From Brumimicrobium mesophilum (GTDB taxonomy: Bacteria > Bacteroidota > Bacteroidia > Flavobacteriales_D > Crocinitomicaceae): a stretch of DNA of 64,000 nucleotides. The stretch covers positions 104,409 through 168,408 of the forward strand of contig NZ_PVSS01000011.1 of NCBI RefSeq assembly GCF_003025005.1. The letters are read 5' to 3'. Position 1 is the stretch's first letter, and the number at the start of each line of letters is the position of its first letter. Under the pieces are notes generated by a model. That model saw only the letters and a program-made list of their open reading frames with translations, was not told the origin of the DNA and searched no databases. Positions 9,578 through 18,800 of this stretch are shown in pieces. The position numbers were made by a program, and so were the translations under genes.

Positions 9578-10272
9578 GTTTATATCTGTGGATTAATGTC
9601 TTGAGTATTGCTGGGCCATTGCTACTTTCTTTTGATAAAAAAGTTCACTTTTATACCCATTGGAAAACATTGATTCCAGCAATTTTAGTCATCGGAAGTG
9701 TTTTTGTAGCATGGGATATCTTCTTTACTGAAATCGGTGTTTGGGGCTTTAATCCAGATTATTTAGGTGGAATTACATTCTTCAATTTACCATTAGAAGA
9801 AGTTCTGTTTTTCTTTGCAATTCCTTATGCTTGTGTGTTTATTTACGAGGTTGTTAAGGCTTATTTCCCCAAATTCAGACCAGCTAAATTTTCTTACTTC
9901 TTTTCCTTGATTTTTACAATTGTATGTGTCATTTTAGCAATAATTCATTACGATAATTGGTATACAGCAGTTGCTTTATTTGGAGCAGGACTTTTAAATT
10001 GGATAATATATTTTGGATATACACCAAAATGGTATCCTAATTTTATAGTTGCTTTTATGATAACTCAAGTTCCGTTTTTGATAGTAAATGGAATTTTAAC
10101 TGGGGTAGCTACAGAAAACCCTGTGGTTTGGTATAATCCTGAAGAAATTATGGGTTTTCGTGTACTTTCAATTCCGATTGAGGATGTTTTCTATAACTTC
10201 TTTATGTTGTTTTCGATTGTAATCGTTCATGAATTTTTAAAGTTAAAATGGAACAAAATAAAAAGTACGTAG
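9574..10272 (+). CDS. Lycopene cyclase, fused CrtYc-CrtYd type
   Basis: A 232-aa membrane protein containing both halves of the heterodimeric-type lycopene cyclase in one chain. The first half carries PLEEVLFF (about 73-80) and the second PIEDVFYNF (about 205-213), the duplicated acidic motif of this cyclase domain. Seven or so hydrophobic helices fit the family. It cyclises psi ends of lycopene to beta rings; with CruF present, one end may stay open and be hydrated. It is last in the cruF-crtZ-cyclase operon and its stop codon lies inside the terminator stem. Confidence 0.88.
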   Translation: MSLYLWINVLSIAGPLLLSFDKKVHFYTHWKTLIPAILVIGSVFVAWDIFFTEIGVWGFNPDYLGGITFFNLPLEEVLFFFAIPYACVFIYEVVKAYFPKFRPAKFSYFFSLIFTIVCVILAIIHYDNWYTAVALFGAGLLNWIIYFGYTPKWYPNFIVAFMITQVPFLIVNGILTGVATENPVVWYNPEEIMGFRVLSIPIEDVFYNFFMLFSIVIVHEFLKLKWNKIKST

Positions 10273-10292
10273 CGCAAAGCCACGTACTTTTA
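10261..10292 (+). terminator. Terminator overlapping the cyclase stop codon
   Basis: Perfect 10-bp arms AAAAGTACGT (10261-10270) and ACGTACTTTT (10282-10291) form a hairpin whose left arm covers the last codons. The T tract is short but closes the carotenoid operon. Confidence 0.65.
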
Positions 10293-10417
10293 TGAAACCT
10301 AACCAAACCTATTTTGGATTGCATACCGTTTTTGATTTAGGTGGTAAGCTATGGGTTCGCTTTTATACAAACCTAAGGTTAAATAGCAAGAGGTTTTATT
10401 CGTTTTATTATTCAGCC

Positions 10418-10738
10418 CTAACTTAATGTAACTGCATTCTTAACCTCAATTGAAGTAAAAGATCTTGATACTCCTGTTTTTGATAAATAATTTCTTGTAA
10501 CAAGTTTTCCTGTTATGGCAATCTGAGTTCCTTTTTTACCTGATTTAGCAATATAATTTGCCGTTGGTCCCCATGCATGAATATTATGCCAAAAGGTTTT
10601 ATCTTGTTTTTCTCCATTTTTGTCCACATATCTTTCGTTCGTGGCCAAGGTGAAACGTACTTTTTTTGCTCCACTTTCAAAATTTGTTATTTCTGGATCG
10701 ATTCCTATATTTCCGATTAATTGAACTTGATTTCTCAT
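10418..10738 (-). CDS. Small single-stranded DNA-binding protein, copy 3
   Basis: A 106-aa OB-fold SSB. It begins NQVQLIGNIGIDPEI and carries FTLATNERY, FWHNIHAWG and ITGKLVTRNY, the strand motifs of bacterial SSB, including the aromatic residues that stack on DNA. The protein ends right after the OB fold at ...VKNAVTLS and lacks the flexible linker and acidic DDDxPF-type tip that recruits partner proteins in replicative SSB. It is the most downstream of three tandem SSB genes on this strand, 75 bp after the next copy. It is therefore more likely an accessory than the main replicative SSB. Confidence 0.88.
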   Translation of the reverse strand: MRNQVQLIGNIGIDPEITNFESGAKKVRFTLATNERYVDKNGEKQDKTFWHNIHAWGPTANYIAKSGKKGTQIAITGKLVTRNYLSKTGVSRSFTSIEVKNAVTLS

Positions 10739-10813
10739 GATTTCTTTTTTTATATCCGATAATTGTCGGAGGATTAATATTTATTCACTTAAGATTTGGA
10801 GTTAATAATTGAT

Positions 10814-11140
10814 TTACAAAATCACCAAATCATTGATTTCTATTTCTGTATAAGATTGTCGCTTGCCGTTCGAATTGTAAAAACGAGATCGTAATCTTCC
10901 TTCGATTGCTAGGGCTTGACCTTTTGATCCCAATTGTTCTAAAATAGGAACCCATTTGCCCCAAGCGGTTACTTTATGCCAGTTTTTTGTGTCTTTTGTG
11001 TTTCCTTCATCATCCAGGTAGGTTTCTTTCGTAGATAATGAAAAGCGAGCTATTCTTTTGCCTCCATCCATTTCTACAAATTTTGGGTCAGATGACATTT
11101 GACCAATTAAATTTACGTGATTCATTTGCTGTACTCTCAT
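10814..11140 (-). CDS. Small single-stranded DNA-binding protein, copy 2
   Basis: A 108-aa OB-fold SSB with VNLIGQMSSDPKFVEM, RFSLSTKETY, NWHKVTAWGKW and IEGRLRSRFY. It starts MRVQQMNHVNLIG; the second Met (residue 6) is an equally plausible start because the other copies begin only a few residues before this strand. As in its neighbours, the chain stops at the end of the OB fold and has no acidic C-terminal tip. It lies between the other two SSB genes with gaps of 75 and 92 bp. Sequence divergence between the copies is clear, so this is not a very recent duplication. Confidence 0.88.
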   Translation of the reverse strand: MRVQQMNHVNLIGQMSSDPKFVEMDGGKRIARFSLSTKETYLDDEGNTKDTKNWHKVTAWGKWVPILEQLGSKGQALAIEGRLRSRFYNSNGKRQSYTEIEINDLVIL

Positions 11141-11232
11141 GATATTATGTGTTTAGGATTTATACTTGTTTTCAATCTTTGTGTTAAAGAGTGCCCGCTT
11201 TTAGTTTCGGACACTCCTATCCAACTGTTTTC

Positions 11233-11595
11233 TTATTTCTTACCTGATTTTGTTTCATCTTTATCGCGGTTCAATACCATGAATTCACGCATCGAAATTT
11301 CGGTTTTATAGCGTTTTTCACCTTCTTTCGTTTCATAAGAATCGTTGACTAACTTTCCTTCTAAAACAACTTCTGACCCTTTCTTAAGTAATTGGCCACA
11401 AAGTTCTGCAGCTTTTCCCCAGGCAACTACATTATGCCATGTTGTATTTTTGATCCATTCACCGTTCTTATCTTTAAACGACTCGTTTGTGGCTAATCTA
11501 AAACGTGCTACCGAGTTTTTATCTCCGAATTGTGTGATCGCTGGATCTGCACCTAAATTCCCGATTAAACTAACTGTGTTTCTTAAATTGTTCAT
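11233..11595 (-). CDS. Single-stranded DNA-binding protein, copy 1
   Basis: A 120-aa SSB and the first gene of the tandem triplet. It contains NTVSLIGNLGADPAIT, RFRLATNESF, TTWHNVVAWGKAA and LEGKLVNDSYE. It has a short basic tail (KDETKSGKK) instead of an acidic tip, so interaction with the usual SSB partners through that tip is not expected. The Flavobacteriales replicative SSB is normally longer; a separate ssb elsewhere in the genome is likely. Possible jobs include DNA uptake or recombination, but nothing nearby identifies one. Confidence 0.9.
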   Translation of the reverse strand: MNNLRNTVSLIGNLGADPAITQFGDKNSVARFRLATNESFKDKNGEWIKNTTWHNVVAWGKAAELCGQLLKKGSEVVLEGKLVNDSYETKEGEKRYKTEISMREFMVLNRDKDETKSGKK

Positions 11596-12117
11596 GTCTG
11601 TAAATTTTAATTAATAATTGTTTGAATTTGTTACTAGACTGTCTCTCAGTCATCGACACTGCAAAGTTGGGGTGAGTTGCTATCTTTATATGGTTATTAA
11701 CTAATTGTTGTCGAATGTCTTTCGTTTGTAAATGGTAGTAATCGGATAGAGAGCTTTAAATGCTATAAAATTCCTACTCAAGAAAATATAAAGTTTTTTC
11801 AAAAATAGTTTGGAAAGGATAGTCCAAGTTGAAATGCTAATCCGAAAACAATCGAAAATGATTTTTATTTAAACTGATGATAATTGGTTATTGTGATGGC
11901 TTTTCATCGAATTGGTCTGGTTTTGGTCGTGAATTTTTGATGTTTTAACGATGAAAAGGTGTTGTTTAGCGTTGTCAAATGTTAAAAAAATATTTTTTTT
12001 TAGATTCAGTTGATTTTTTAACAATTGTACGAACCCTATGAATAACAAGGGATGCAGACCTTTTTAATTAAATAATATAAATTTAAAATGTTAAAAATTA
12101 AAATTATGTAACAAATG

Positions 12118-12131
12118 TTATGCATGCATAA
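12118..12131. promoter_or_regulatory. 14-bp perfect palindrome TTATGCATGCATAA, candidate operator
   Basis: The palindrome occupies the place where a -33 element would sit relative to the -7 box at 12144-12151. An 8-bp relative, TATGCATA, recurs at 12165-12172, just before the ATG. The paired sites around the promoter suggest a regulator binding site. No regulator gene is adjacent. Confidence 0.4.
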
Positions 12132-12143
12132 GTAAAAACAGCA

Positions 12144-12151
12144 TATATTTG
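12144..12151 (+). promoter_or_regulatory. -7 box of the first T9SS triplet gene
   Basis: TATATTTG matches TAnnTTTG, 25 bp before the start codon. No TTG is present at the expected distance; the 14-bp palindrome is there instead. Confidence 0.5.
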
Positions 12152-12176
12152 CATCGAATTTAACTATGCATACATA

Positions 12177-13184
12177 ATGAAACAAACTATTTTAATTTTA
12201 CTTTTTGCGTTGATGATTGGTTCTGGTGCTAAGTCTCAGTATGAATTTACTACATCTTTTAGTGTTCAGGGTAACAAAACCATCGTAATCGATTTGGTTA
12301 CTACTGGAGTTCAAATAAATAATGCAGGGAGTTATCCATATAGTTGTCAATATGGTTACAACTATGATGTGAAATTTGATTATTCAATCAAGGCTTTCAA
12401 TAGTAATGGAAACGAAGTAGGTTTTAATAATATCTATACTTTACAAGGTGTTTTCGAATGTGGCAATCACACTTCCTTTTTTCCGCTACCTAATCATTTG
12501 GGCGCAGGAAGTGGGGTAACTACAGGTAATATTTGGACTAACCAGACAAATTGTAATACGGCTACAGTTGAAGATTTATTATGTGGTAATATTGTATTTG
12601 AAGTTGAAATGCAAGGTTATAATGGTCCAAAATTTATCCCTTTAACTGGTCTCTCAACACTTCCGATCGAACTCATCACTTTCGACGCTTACAAAAATGA
12701 CCGTGTAGTTGAATTGGCTTGGAAAACAGCAAGTGAACTAAATAATGATTATTTCACTATAGAAAGATCAATTGATGGTTTGTCATGGGAGAATCTCCAA
12801 ATTGTTAGAGGAGCTGGAAATAGCTCAAGTGTAATTGATTATTCATGGATAGATTACTCTCCTTTTTCTGGAGTTTCATACTATAGATTAAAGCAAACTG
12901 ATTACGACGGAACAACTGAAACATTCAATATTGTTTCTATTGACAAAAATGATGTTGAGGAATTACAGGCTTATCCTAATCCAGTTTCACATTCGGTTAC
13001 AGTAATAGGACTCCAAGATAGTGAGGTGTTACGAATTATGAATACAGTAGGCGTAGAAGTGACTGGAAATGTCATCGTATCCAATTCTCCATCAAAGAAA
13101 ACTTTCATCGATATGAGTCAGTTACCAAAAGGCATGTATTTTATTGTGAATGGTGACGAAAGTATAAGGGTGTTGAAGCAGTAA
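12177..13184 (+). CDS. Secreted protein with T9SS sorting domain, tandem paralogue 1
   Basis: A 335-aa protein: signal peptide 1-20 (ending AKSQ), a variable beta-rich N-terminal domain with several cysteines (to about 160), a conserved middle module starting LPIELITFDAYK and containing WKTASELNNDYFTIERS and VSYYRLKQTDYDG, and a C-terminal type-A sorting domain beginning LQAYPNPVSH (about 263-335). T9SS proteins of this kind are exported through the outer membrane and the tail is removed by the sorting machinery. It is 5' in a head-to-tail run of three paralogues but has an upstream region unlike the other two. The function of the N-terminal domain is unknown. Confidence 0.85.
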   Translation: MKQTILILLFALMIGSGAKSQYEFTTSFSVQGNKTIVIDLVTTGVQINNAGSYPYSCQYGYNYDVKFDYSIKAFNSNGNEVGFNNIYTLQGVFECGNHTSFFPLPNHLGAGSGVTTGNIWTNQTNCNTATVEDLLCGNIVFEVEMQGYNGPKFIPLTGLSTLPIELITFDAYKNDRVVELAWKTASELNNDYFTIERSIDGLSWENLQIVRGAGNSSSVIDYSWIDYSPFSGVSYYRLKQTDYDGTTETFNIVSIDKNDVEELQAYPNPVSHSVTVIGLQDSEVLRIMNTVGVEVTGNVIVSNSPSKKTFIDMSQLPKGMYFIVNGDESIRVLKQ

Positions 13185-13412
13185 TTTAACAATTCACTTA
13201 AAATAATTTGATCAGAATATTCCTTTTCAGGTTAAAAAAAATAGTTTTTATCTAAATATTCGTCGATTAAACTTATTTGTTCGTCTATAGTATGTGTCTG
13301 TTAATAATTTGTAATCTAAACAAAATGAGCTTTTTACGATTCCTTAAACTTCATTCGTCTACAATATTGATGTGTTCATCTGTTAAAAATAGCTGTTTGT
13401 CGTAAATTAATG

Positions 13413-13442
13413 TTGTTTTATTGAATTCTTAATGTAAATTTG
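13413..13442 (+). promoter_or_regulatory. Promoter of T9SS paralogue 2
   Basis: TTG at 13413-13415, a 19-bp spacer, and TAAATTTG at 13435-13442 match the Bacteroidota consensus. The same arrangement with similar flanks recurs before paralogue 3, so the promoter was duplicated with the gene. Confidence 0.75.
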
Positions 13443-13470
13443 TCCAACTATTTAAAAAATAATAAACAAA

Positions 13471-14490
13471 ATGAAACAGTTTATAGTTACCCTTTTTGCA
13501 GTTATGATGATTGGTTTTGGTGTAAAATCTCAAAACTATATATATACAGTATCGGCAACCGGCACAGCTGGAACATTGGTTACGACCATAACAACTACTG
13601 GGTTAGTTAAGACTCCTAATGGTGGAGGATGTGTATTGAATATGATTTATAATACAGAGGTTAAGTTTTTTAATCACTCAGGAGTAGAGTTGTCACTAGG
13701 TGACCCAGGGGTTCCTCCTATCTATACTTTGCAAGGTACTTTTAGATGTAATACCCCACCTAATTCAGCATTGAAAACAAGTTTTTTCCAGATTCCAAAT
13801 AATTTAGGGACTACTACAAATAATCTTTCTTCAACATTTTCCATTGATGATTTGGCTTCGTGTGCGTCATTAACATTGGATAATGTGAATTGTCATACAA
13901 TACGATTTCAAATACACTTCCCTGGTTTTAATAATACTAATTATAATGTTAATGGTACTTCAACTCTCCCAATTGAACTTATCACATTTGACGCATACAA
14001 AAAAGACCGTTCGGTTGAATTGGCTTGGAAAACAGCAAGTGAGTTAAACAACGATTACTTTACTATTGAAAGATCTGTAGAGGGGAAATCTTGGGAATTT
14101 CTTAAAACAGTAAAAGGTGCTGGAAACAGTTCTGAAATTTCTGAATATACAGTAATTGACGATTCACCTTATGCTGGAGTTTCGTACTATAGATTAAAGC
14201 AAACAGATTACGATGGGACAACTGAAACTTTCAATATCGTTTCTGTAGAGCAAAACGATGTTAAAGAATTACAAGCTTACCCTAATCCAGTTTTAAATAG
14301 GGTAACTATTTTAGGAGTAAATTCTGATAAAGAATTGAGGGTTTTCAATACCGTAGGTGTGGAAATAACAGGGAATATAGTTATTACAAACTCTCCTTCA
14401 AAGAAGACTTTTATAGATATGAGTCAGTTGCCAAAAGGGATGTATTTTATAGTGAACGGAGACGAAAGTTTAAAAGTGCTGAAACAATAG
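13471..14490 (+). CDS. Secreted protein with T9SS sorting domain, tandem paralogue 2
   Basis: A 339-aa paralogue of the upstream gene. The signal peptide (1-20, ending VKSQ) and the C-terminal half from LPIELITFDAYK onward are closely conserved, whereas residues about 22-165 differ strongly from both siblings apart from spaced cysteines and an LQGTF/LQGVF-like stretch shared with paralogue 1. The sorting domain runs from LQAYPNPVLN to the end with PKGMYFIVNGDES. It has its own TTG-N19-TAAATTTG promoter, and the 286-bp spacer before it is noncoding. The paralogues may be alternative surface or matrix proteins; that is inference. Confidence 0.85.
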   Translation: MKQFIVTLFAVMMIGFGVKSQNYIYTVSATGTAGTLVTTITTTGLVKTPNGGGCVLNMIYNTEVKFFNHSGVELSLGDPGVPPIYTLQGTFRCNTPPNSALKTSFFQIPNNLGTTTNNLSSTFSIDDLASCASLTLDNVNCHTIRFQIHFPGFNNTNYNVNGTSTLPIELITFDAYKKDRSVELAWKTASELNNDYFTIERSVEGKSWEFLKTVKGAGNSSEISEYTVIDDSPYAGVSYYRLKQTDYDGTTETFNIVSVEQNDVKELQAYPNPVLNRVTILGVNSDKELRVFNTVGVEITGNIVITNSPSKKTFIDMSQLPKGMYFIVNGDESLKVLKQ

Positions 14491-14715
14491 TTTTATCAAT
14501 TCTCAAAATGTAGTTTCATCCGAATTCCATTTTATTTATTAGTAATCTAAGGTTTATTAAGTAATTCGTCGATTGTAACCATATGTTTGCCTAGTGATAA
14601 TACACGTTTAAATTTTAATGTTTCAGTTGAAATGGTTCTTTGCGATTTCTTGAATGTCGTTAGTCTAAAGATTTCATGTCTTAATGGGTTAAAAAGCTGT
14701 GTTTATCGTTATTTG

Positions 14716-14745
14716 TTGTTTTGTTAATTTCTTAATGTAATTTTG
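14716..14745 (+). promoter_or_regulatory. Promoter of T9SS paralogue 3
   Basis: TTG at 14716-14718, a 19-bp spacer and TAATTTTG at 14738-14745. Flanking sequence (TTAAAAAGCTGT before and CTTAATGTAA just ahead of the box) resembles the region before paralogue 2. Confidence 0.75.
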
Positions 14746-14775
14746 TCATTGTTTTAATAAAAAATAGTAGACAGA

Positions 14776-15765
14776 ATGAAACGATATATAGTTGCGTTTT
14801 TTGCAGTTATGATGATTGGTTTTGGGGTTAAAGGACAAAATTATTTTTTCACAACATCCATAGTTGCTCCAAATGGTATAACAGTTGTATTTGAATTGGA
14901 AACCACAGGAATAGTTATCGTTCCTAATAGTAGTGGAAATTGTAATTTTGATATCACATATGATTATTCTGTAAAGTTTTATGATGGAGGAGTAGAAGTA
15001 AATACTAATTTGCCTGAAGTCACTTTTTATGATTATCGCTTTTTATGTGGAAGTGAAACTAATTATTTACCATCATTGGCGCCTGGCGAATCATCTGGAG
15101 TAACTTATGGATCTATAGAAGTTGTGGGAGTTACAGCATGTAATAATCTAACTCTGGCCACGGCATCATGTAACAAGTTGAGATTTAATATTAGTGTGGA
15201 TGGTTTGGCTATTGATACAACTTTAACAGGTACCTCTCCACTCCCAATTGAACTTATCAATTTCGACGCATACAAAAAAGATCGTCAAGTAGAGCTTTCA
15301 TGGAAAACAGCAAGTGAGTTAAACAACGATTACTTTACTATTGAAAAATCTGTAGAGGGAAAATCTTGGGAATTTCTTAAAACACTAAATGGAGCCGGAA
15401 ACAGTTCTCAAATTTCTGAATATACAGTAACTGACGATTCACCTTATGCAGGAGTTTCGTACTATAGATTAAAGCAAACAGATTACGATGGGGCAACTGA
15501 AACTTTCAATATCGTTTCTGTTGAACAAAACGATGTAGAAGAGTTACAAGCTTATCCAAATCCTGTTTCACATACAGCAACTATTCTTGGAATAAATAAT
15601 GATCAGGAAGTAAGAATTTTTAACACCGTTGGAGTTGAGGTGACCGGTAAAGTAATTATTACCAGTTCTCCTTCAAAGAAAACTTTTGTTGACATGAATC
15701 AATTGCCGAAAGGGATTTACTTTATTGAGAATGGGAAGGGGTGTGTTAAATTGCTGAAAGAATGA
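14776..15765 (+). CDS. Secreted protein with T9SS sorting domain, tandem paralogue 3
   Basis: A 329-aa third member of the tandem family: signal peptide (ending VKGQ), divergent N-terminal domain, conserved LPIELINFDAYK module and a sorting domain beginning LQAYPNPVSH. Over the conserved module its DNA is nearly identical to that of paralogue 2 for stretches of tens of bases (around 14029-14120 versus 15300-15390), while the N-terminal half is not. This points to either recent duplication followed by rapid change of the N-terminus or gene conversion of the C-terminal half. It converges on mfd with 62 bp between the two stops. Confidence 0.85.
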   Translation: MKRYIVAFFAVMMIGFGVKGQNYFFTTSIVAPNGITVVFELETTGIVIVPNSSGNCNFDITYDYSVKFYDGGVEVNTNLPEVTFYDYRFLCGSETNYLPSLAPGESSGVTYGSIEVVGVTACNNLTLATASCNKLRFNISVDGLAIDTTLTGTSPLPIELINFDAYKKDRQVELSWKTASELNNDYFTIEKSVEGKSWEFLKTLNGAGNSSQISEYTVTDDSPYAGVSYYRLKQTDYDGATETFNIVSVEQNDVEELQAYPNPVSHTATILGINNDQEVRIFNTVGVEVTGKVIITSSPSKKTFVDMNQLPKGIYFIENGKGCVKLLKE

Positions 15766-15827
15766 TGAGTTATGAATGATATATTTCTCACTTTTTGGGT
15801 ATTCATCTTCCAAAACTCATTATTAAT

Positions 15828-18800
15828 TTATGGCATCACCTTAGAAACCATATCCAAAGCTACATTAATATCCTTAACGTCATTAAAAACCAACCTCAAC
15901 TTATCGTTTTTCTGATTCATCTTCACTCCCTTAGGATTCGTCTGAATGTAATTTAAAACTGCCGTAAAAACTGGACTTTGGTAATAAATATGAGCTGGAT
16001 TTTCAGTGAAATATCCAATCATTTTTTCAGATTTGATAATTAATTTCGTGAAACCTACTTCTTGGGCTTTTCTCCTTAATCTAATCGATTGTAATAAATC
16101 TTCAACTACCGCTGGAATTGGTCCAAAGCGGTCGGCCAATTGTGTTTCGAATAACTTTAATTCTTCCTCCGTGTTTAAATTATCCAATTCTTGATAAAGT
16201 GAAAGTCGCTCCGAAACATTGTTAACGTAATCATCTGGAATTCTGATTTCCATGTCCGTTTCTAAAACACATTCTTGAACAAAGGTTTGATAGCTATCGC
16301 TGTTTCTATTTTCGAATAAATCCTTGAATTCAGATTGACGTAATTCATCGATGGCTTCGTTTAAGATTTTTTGATACATGTCGAAACCAATGTCAGCAAT
16401 AAATCCAGATTGTTCTCCACCAAGTAAATTTCCAGCCCCTCGAATATCTAGGTCTTTCATAGCGATACTGAATCCTGCACCTAAATCGGAGAATTGAACC
16501 AAGGCATTCAATCGTTTTTGCGCTTCTGATGTCAACATGTTATAGCGCGGCGCAATTAAATAACAGAATCCTTTTTTGGTAGATCTTCCAACTCGTCCAC
16601 GCAATTGGTGCAAGTCACTCAATCCAAAATTATTGGCCATGTTGATGATGATAGTATTCGCATTAGAAATATCAATTCCTGATTCAATAATCGTTGTAGC
16701 CAATAAAACATCGTATTCATGATCGATGAAGTCCATCATGACTTTTTCCAACTTTTTCCCATCCATCTGACCATGTCCTATTCCAACACGAACACCTGGA
16801 CAAAGTCGTTGAATCATTCCAGAAATTTCTTGTATGTTTTCTAGTCTGTTATGCACGAAATAAACTTGACCACCTCGACTTACTTCGTAAGAAATAGCAT
16901 CTCGGATTACTTCTTCATCAAATTCTACAATTTCAGTAAGAACAGGTTGACGATTTGGAGGAGGCGTATTAATTATACTTAAATCTCGAGCTCCCATTAA
17001 AGAAAATTGTAAAGTTCTAGGGATTGGTGTGGCTGTTAATGTTAAAGTGTCAACAGTAGCTTTTAAAGTTTTTAGTTTGTCTTTTACTGAAACTCCGAAT
17101 TTTTGCTCTTCATCAATAATGATTAATCCAAGGTCCTTGAATTTAACATTTTTACTCGCAATTTTATGTGTACCAATCAGGATGTCAATTTTTCCTTCCG
17201 TTAAATCTTTTAAAGTTTCATTGGTTTGTTTCGTGGTTTTAAATCGATTTACATAATCAACTCTCACCGGGAAATCTTTCAATCTTTCTTTAAAACTTCT
17301 GTAATGCTGAAGAGAAAGAATTGTTGTTGGAACTAAAATTGCAACTTGTTTTCCGTCTGTAGCGGCTTTAAATGCTGCCCGAACGGCAATTTCTGTTTTT
17401 CCAAACCCAACATCACCACAAATCAAGCGATCCATAGGTGTGTCTTTTTCCATGTCCTCTTTTACAGCCTCTGTTGCTTTTAGTTGGTCTGGCGTGTCTT
17501 CATAGATAAAAGATGCTTCTAGTTCATTTTGCAAATAAGTATCTGGAGTGTATGCATAGCCAGGCTGACTCTTTCTCTTGGCGTACAGTTGAATTAAGTC
17601 GAAAGCAATTTCCTTAATTTTCTTCTTGGTTTTGTTTTTCAACTTCGCCCAAGTTTGTGTACCCAATTTATTCATGGAAGGCGCCGTTCCATCTTTCCCC
17701 GTGAATTTTGAAATGCGGTGCAAAGAGTGAATTGAAACATACAAAACATCATTGTCTTTATATACAAGTCGAATAGTTTCCTGCGGTTTCCCGTTCACAT
17801 CAATGGTTTCAAGGCCACTAAAACGACCAACTCCATGGTCAATATGCGTTACATAATCTCCTTTTTGTAAATTGTGTAATTCTTTTAATGTTAACGCTTG
17901 CTTAGCTTGCCGAAACCCTTCTTTTAATCTGAATCTATTGTAACGTTCGAATATTTGATGATCTGTATAACACACCAATTTTAATTCTTCATTGATAAAA
18001 CCTTCGTGAATTCCTGTATTTATTGGAGTAAATTCAACTTCAGCTTGAATATCTTTAAAAATATCGAGCAATCTTTCAATTTGCTTTGGCTGATTCGAAA
18101 AAATGAGGTTTTTAAATCCTAATTTCTTGCGTTGCTTCAAATCTTCTGTCAATAAATCAAAATTCTTATTGAAAGCAGGTTGTCCTTTATCTGTAAATTG
18201 AATTAAAGTAGCGTCTTTATTGGTGTAATCTGGTCCCCATTCAATTTGCGAAAACAATTGAATTTCTTTCTCTAAATCTGTAGGATGAAAATACAATTCT
18301 GAAGGTGGAGTATGTTTTGCTCCGGTATCGGGCAATTCATTGAAAATATGTGCAGCTTTTTTATATTCAGCTTCTAGTTGACCTTTTATTTCTTTGTAGG
18401 AGCTTATCCAAATCGTTGTGTCTTTTCCTACGAATGAAAGAAAACTTCCATTTTCTGTATGGTCCAAACTCAACTGAATATTAGGAACAATATGAAAAAA
18501 CGCATGTTCCTTTAAAGAAAGTTGTGTTACAGGGTCAAAAGTTCGGATAGTTTCTATTTCATCTCCAAAAAACTCTAATCTAAAAGGTTGGTCATTCGAA
18601 TAAGAGAAAATATCTACAATTCCACCACGTATCGAAAATTGACCAGGTTCATAAACGAAATCAACGATGTGGAATTCGTGTTCCATCAAAAATTCGGTTA
18701 AAAATTCGATATCATAATCTTCACCTTTTTCAACTTTAAAAGAATTTGTTGAAAGTTTTTGTTTTGTGGGCACCCGTTCAAAAAGTGCTTTTGGATAAGT

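Larger units (their letters stand above)
11596..12176 (+). other. 581-bp noncoding region between SSB and T9SS triplets
   Basis: This very AT-rich divergent spacer has no gene that I can support. Its right end holds the 14-bp palindrome and the -7 box listed separately. A run ending in eight or more T residues near 11990-12001 is low complexity only. Confidence 0.6.
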
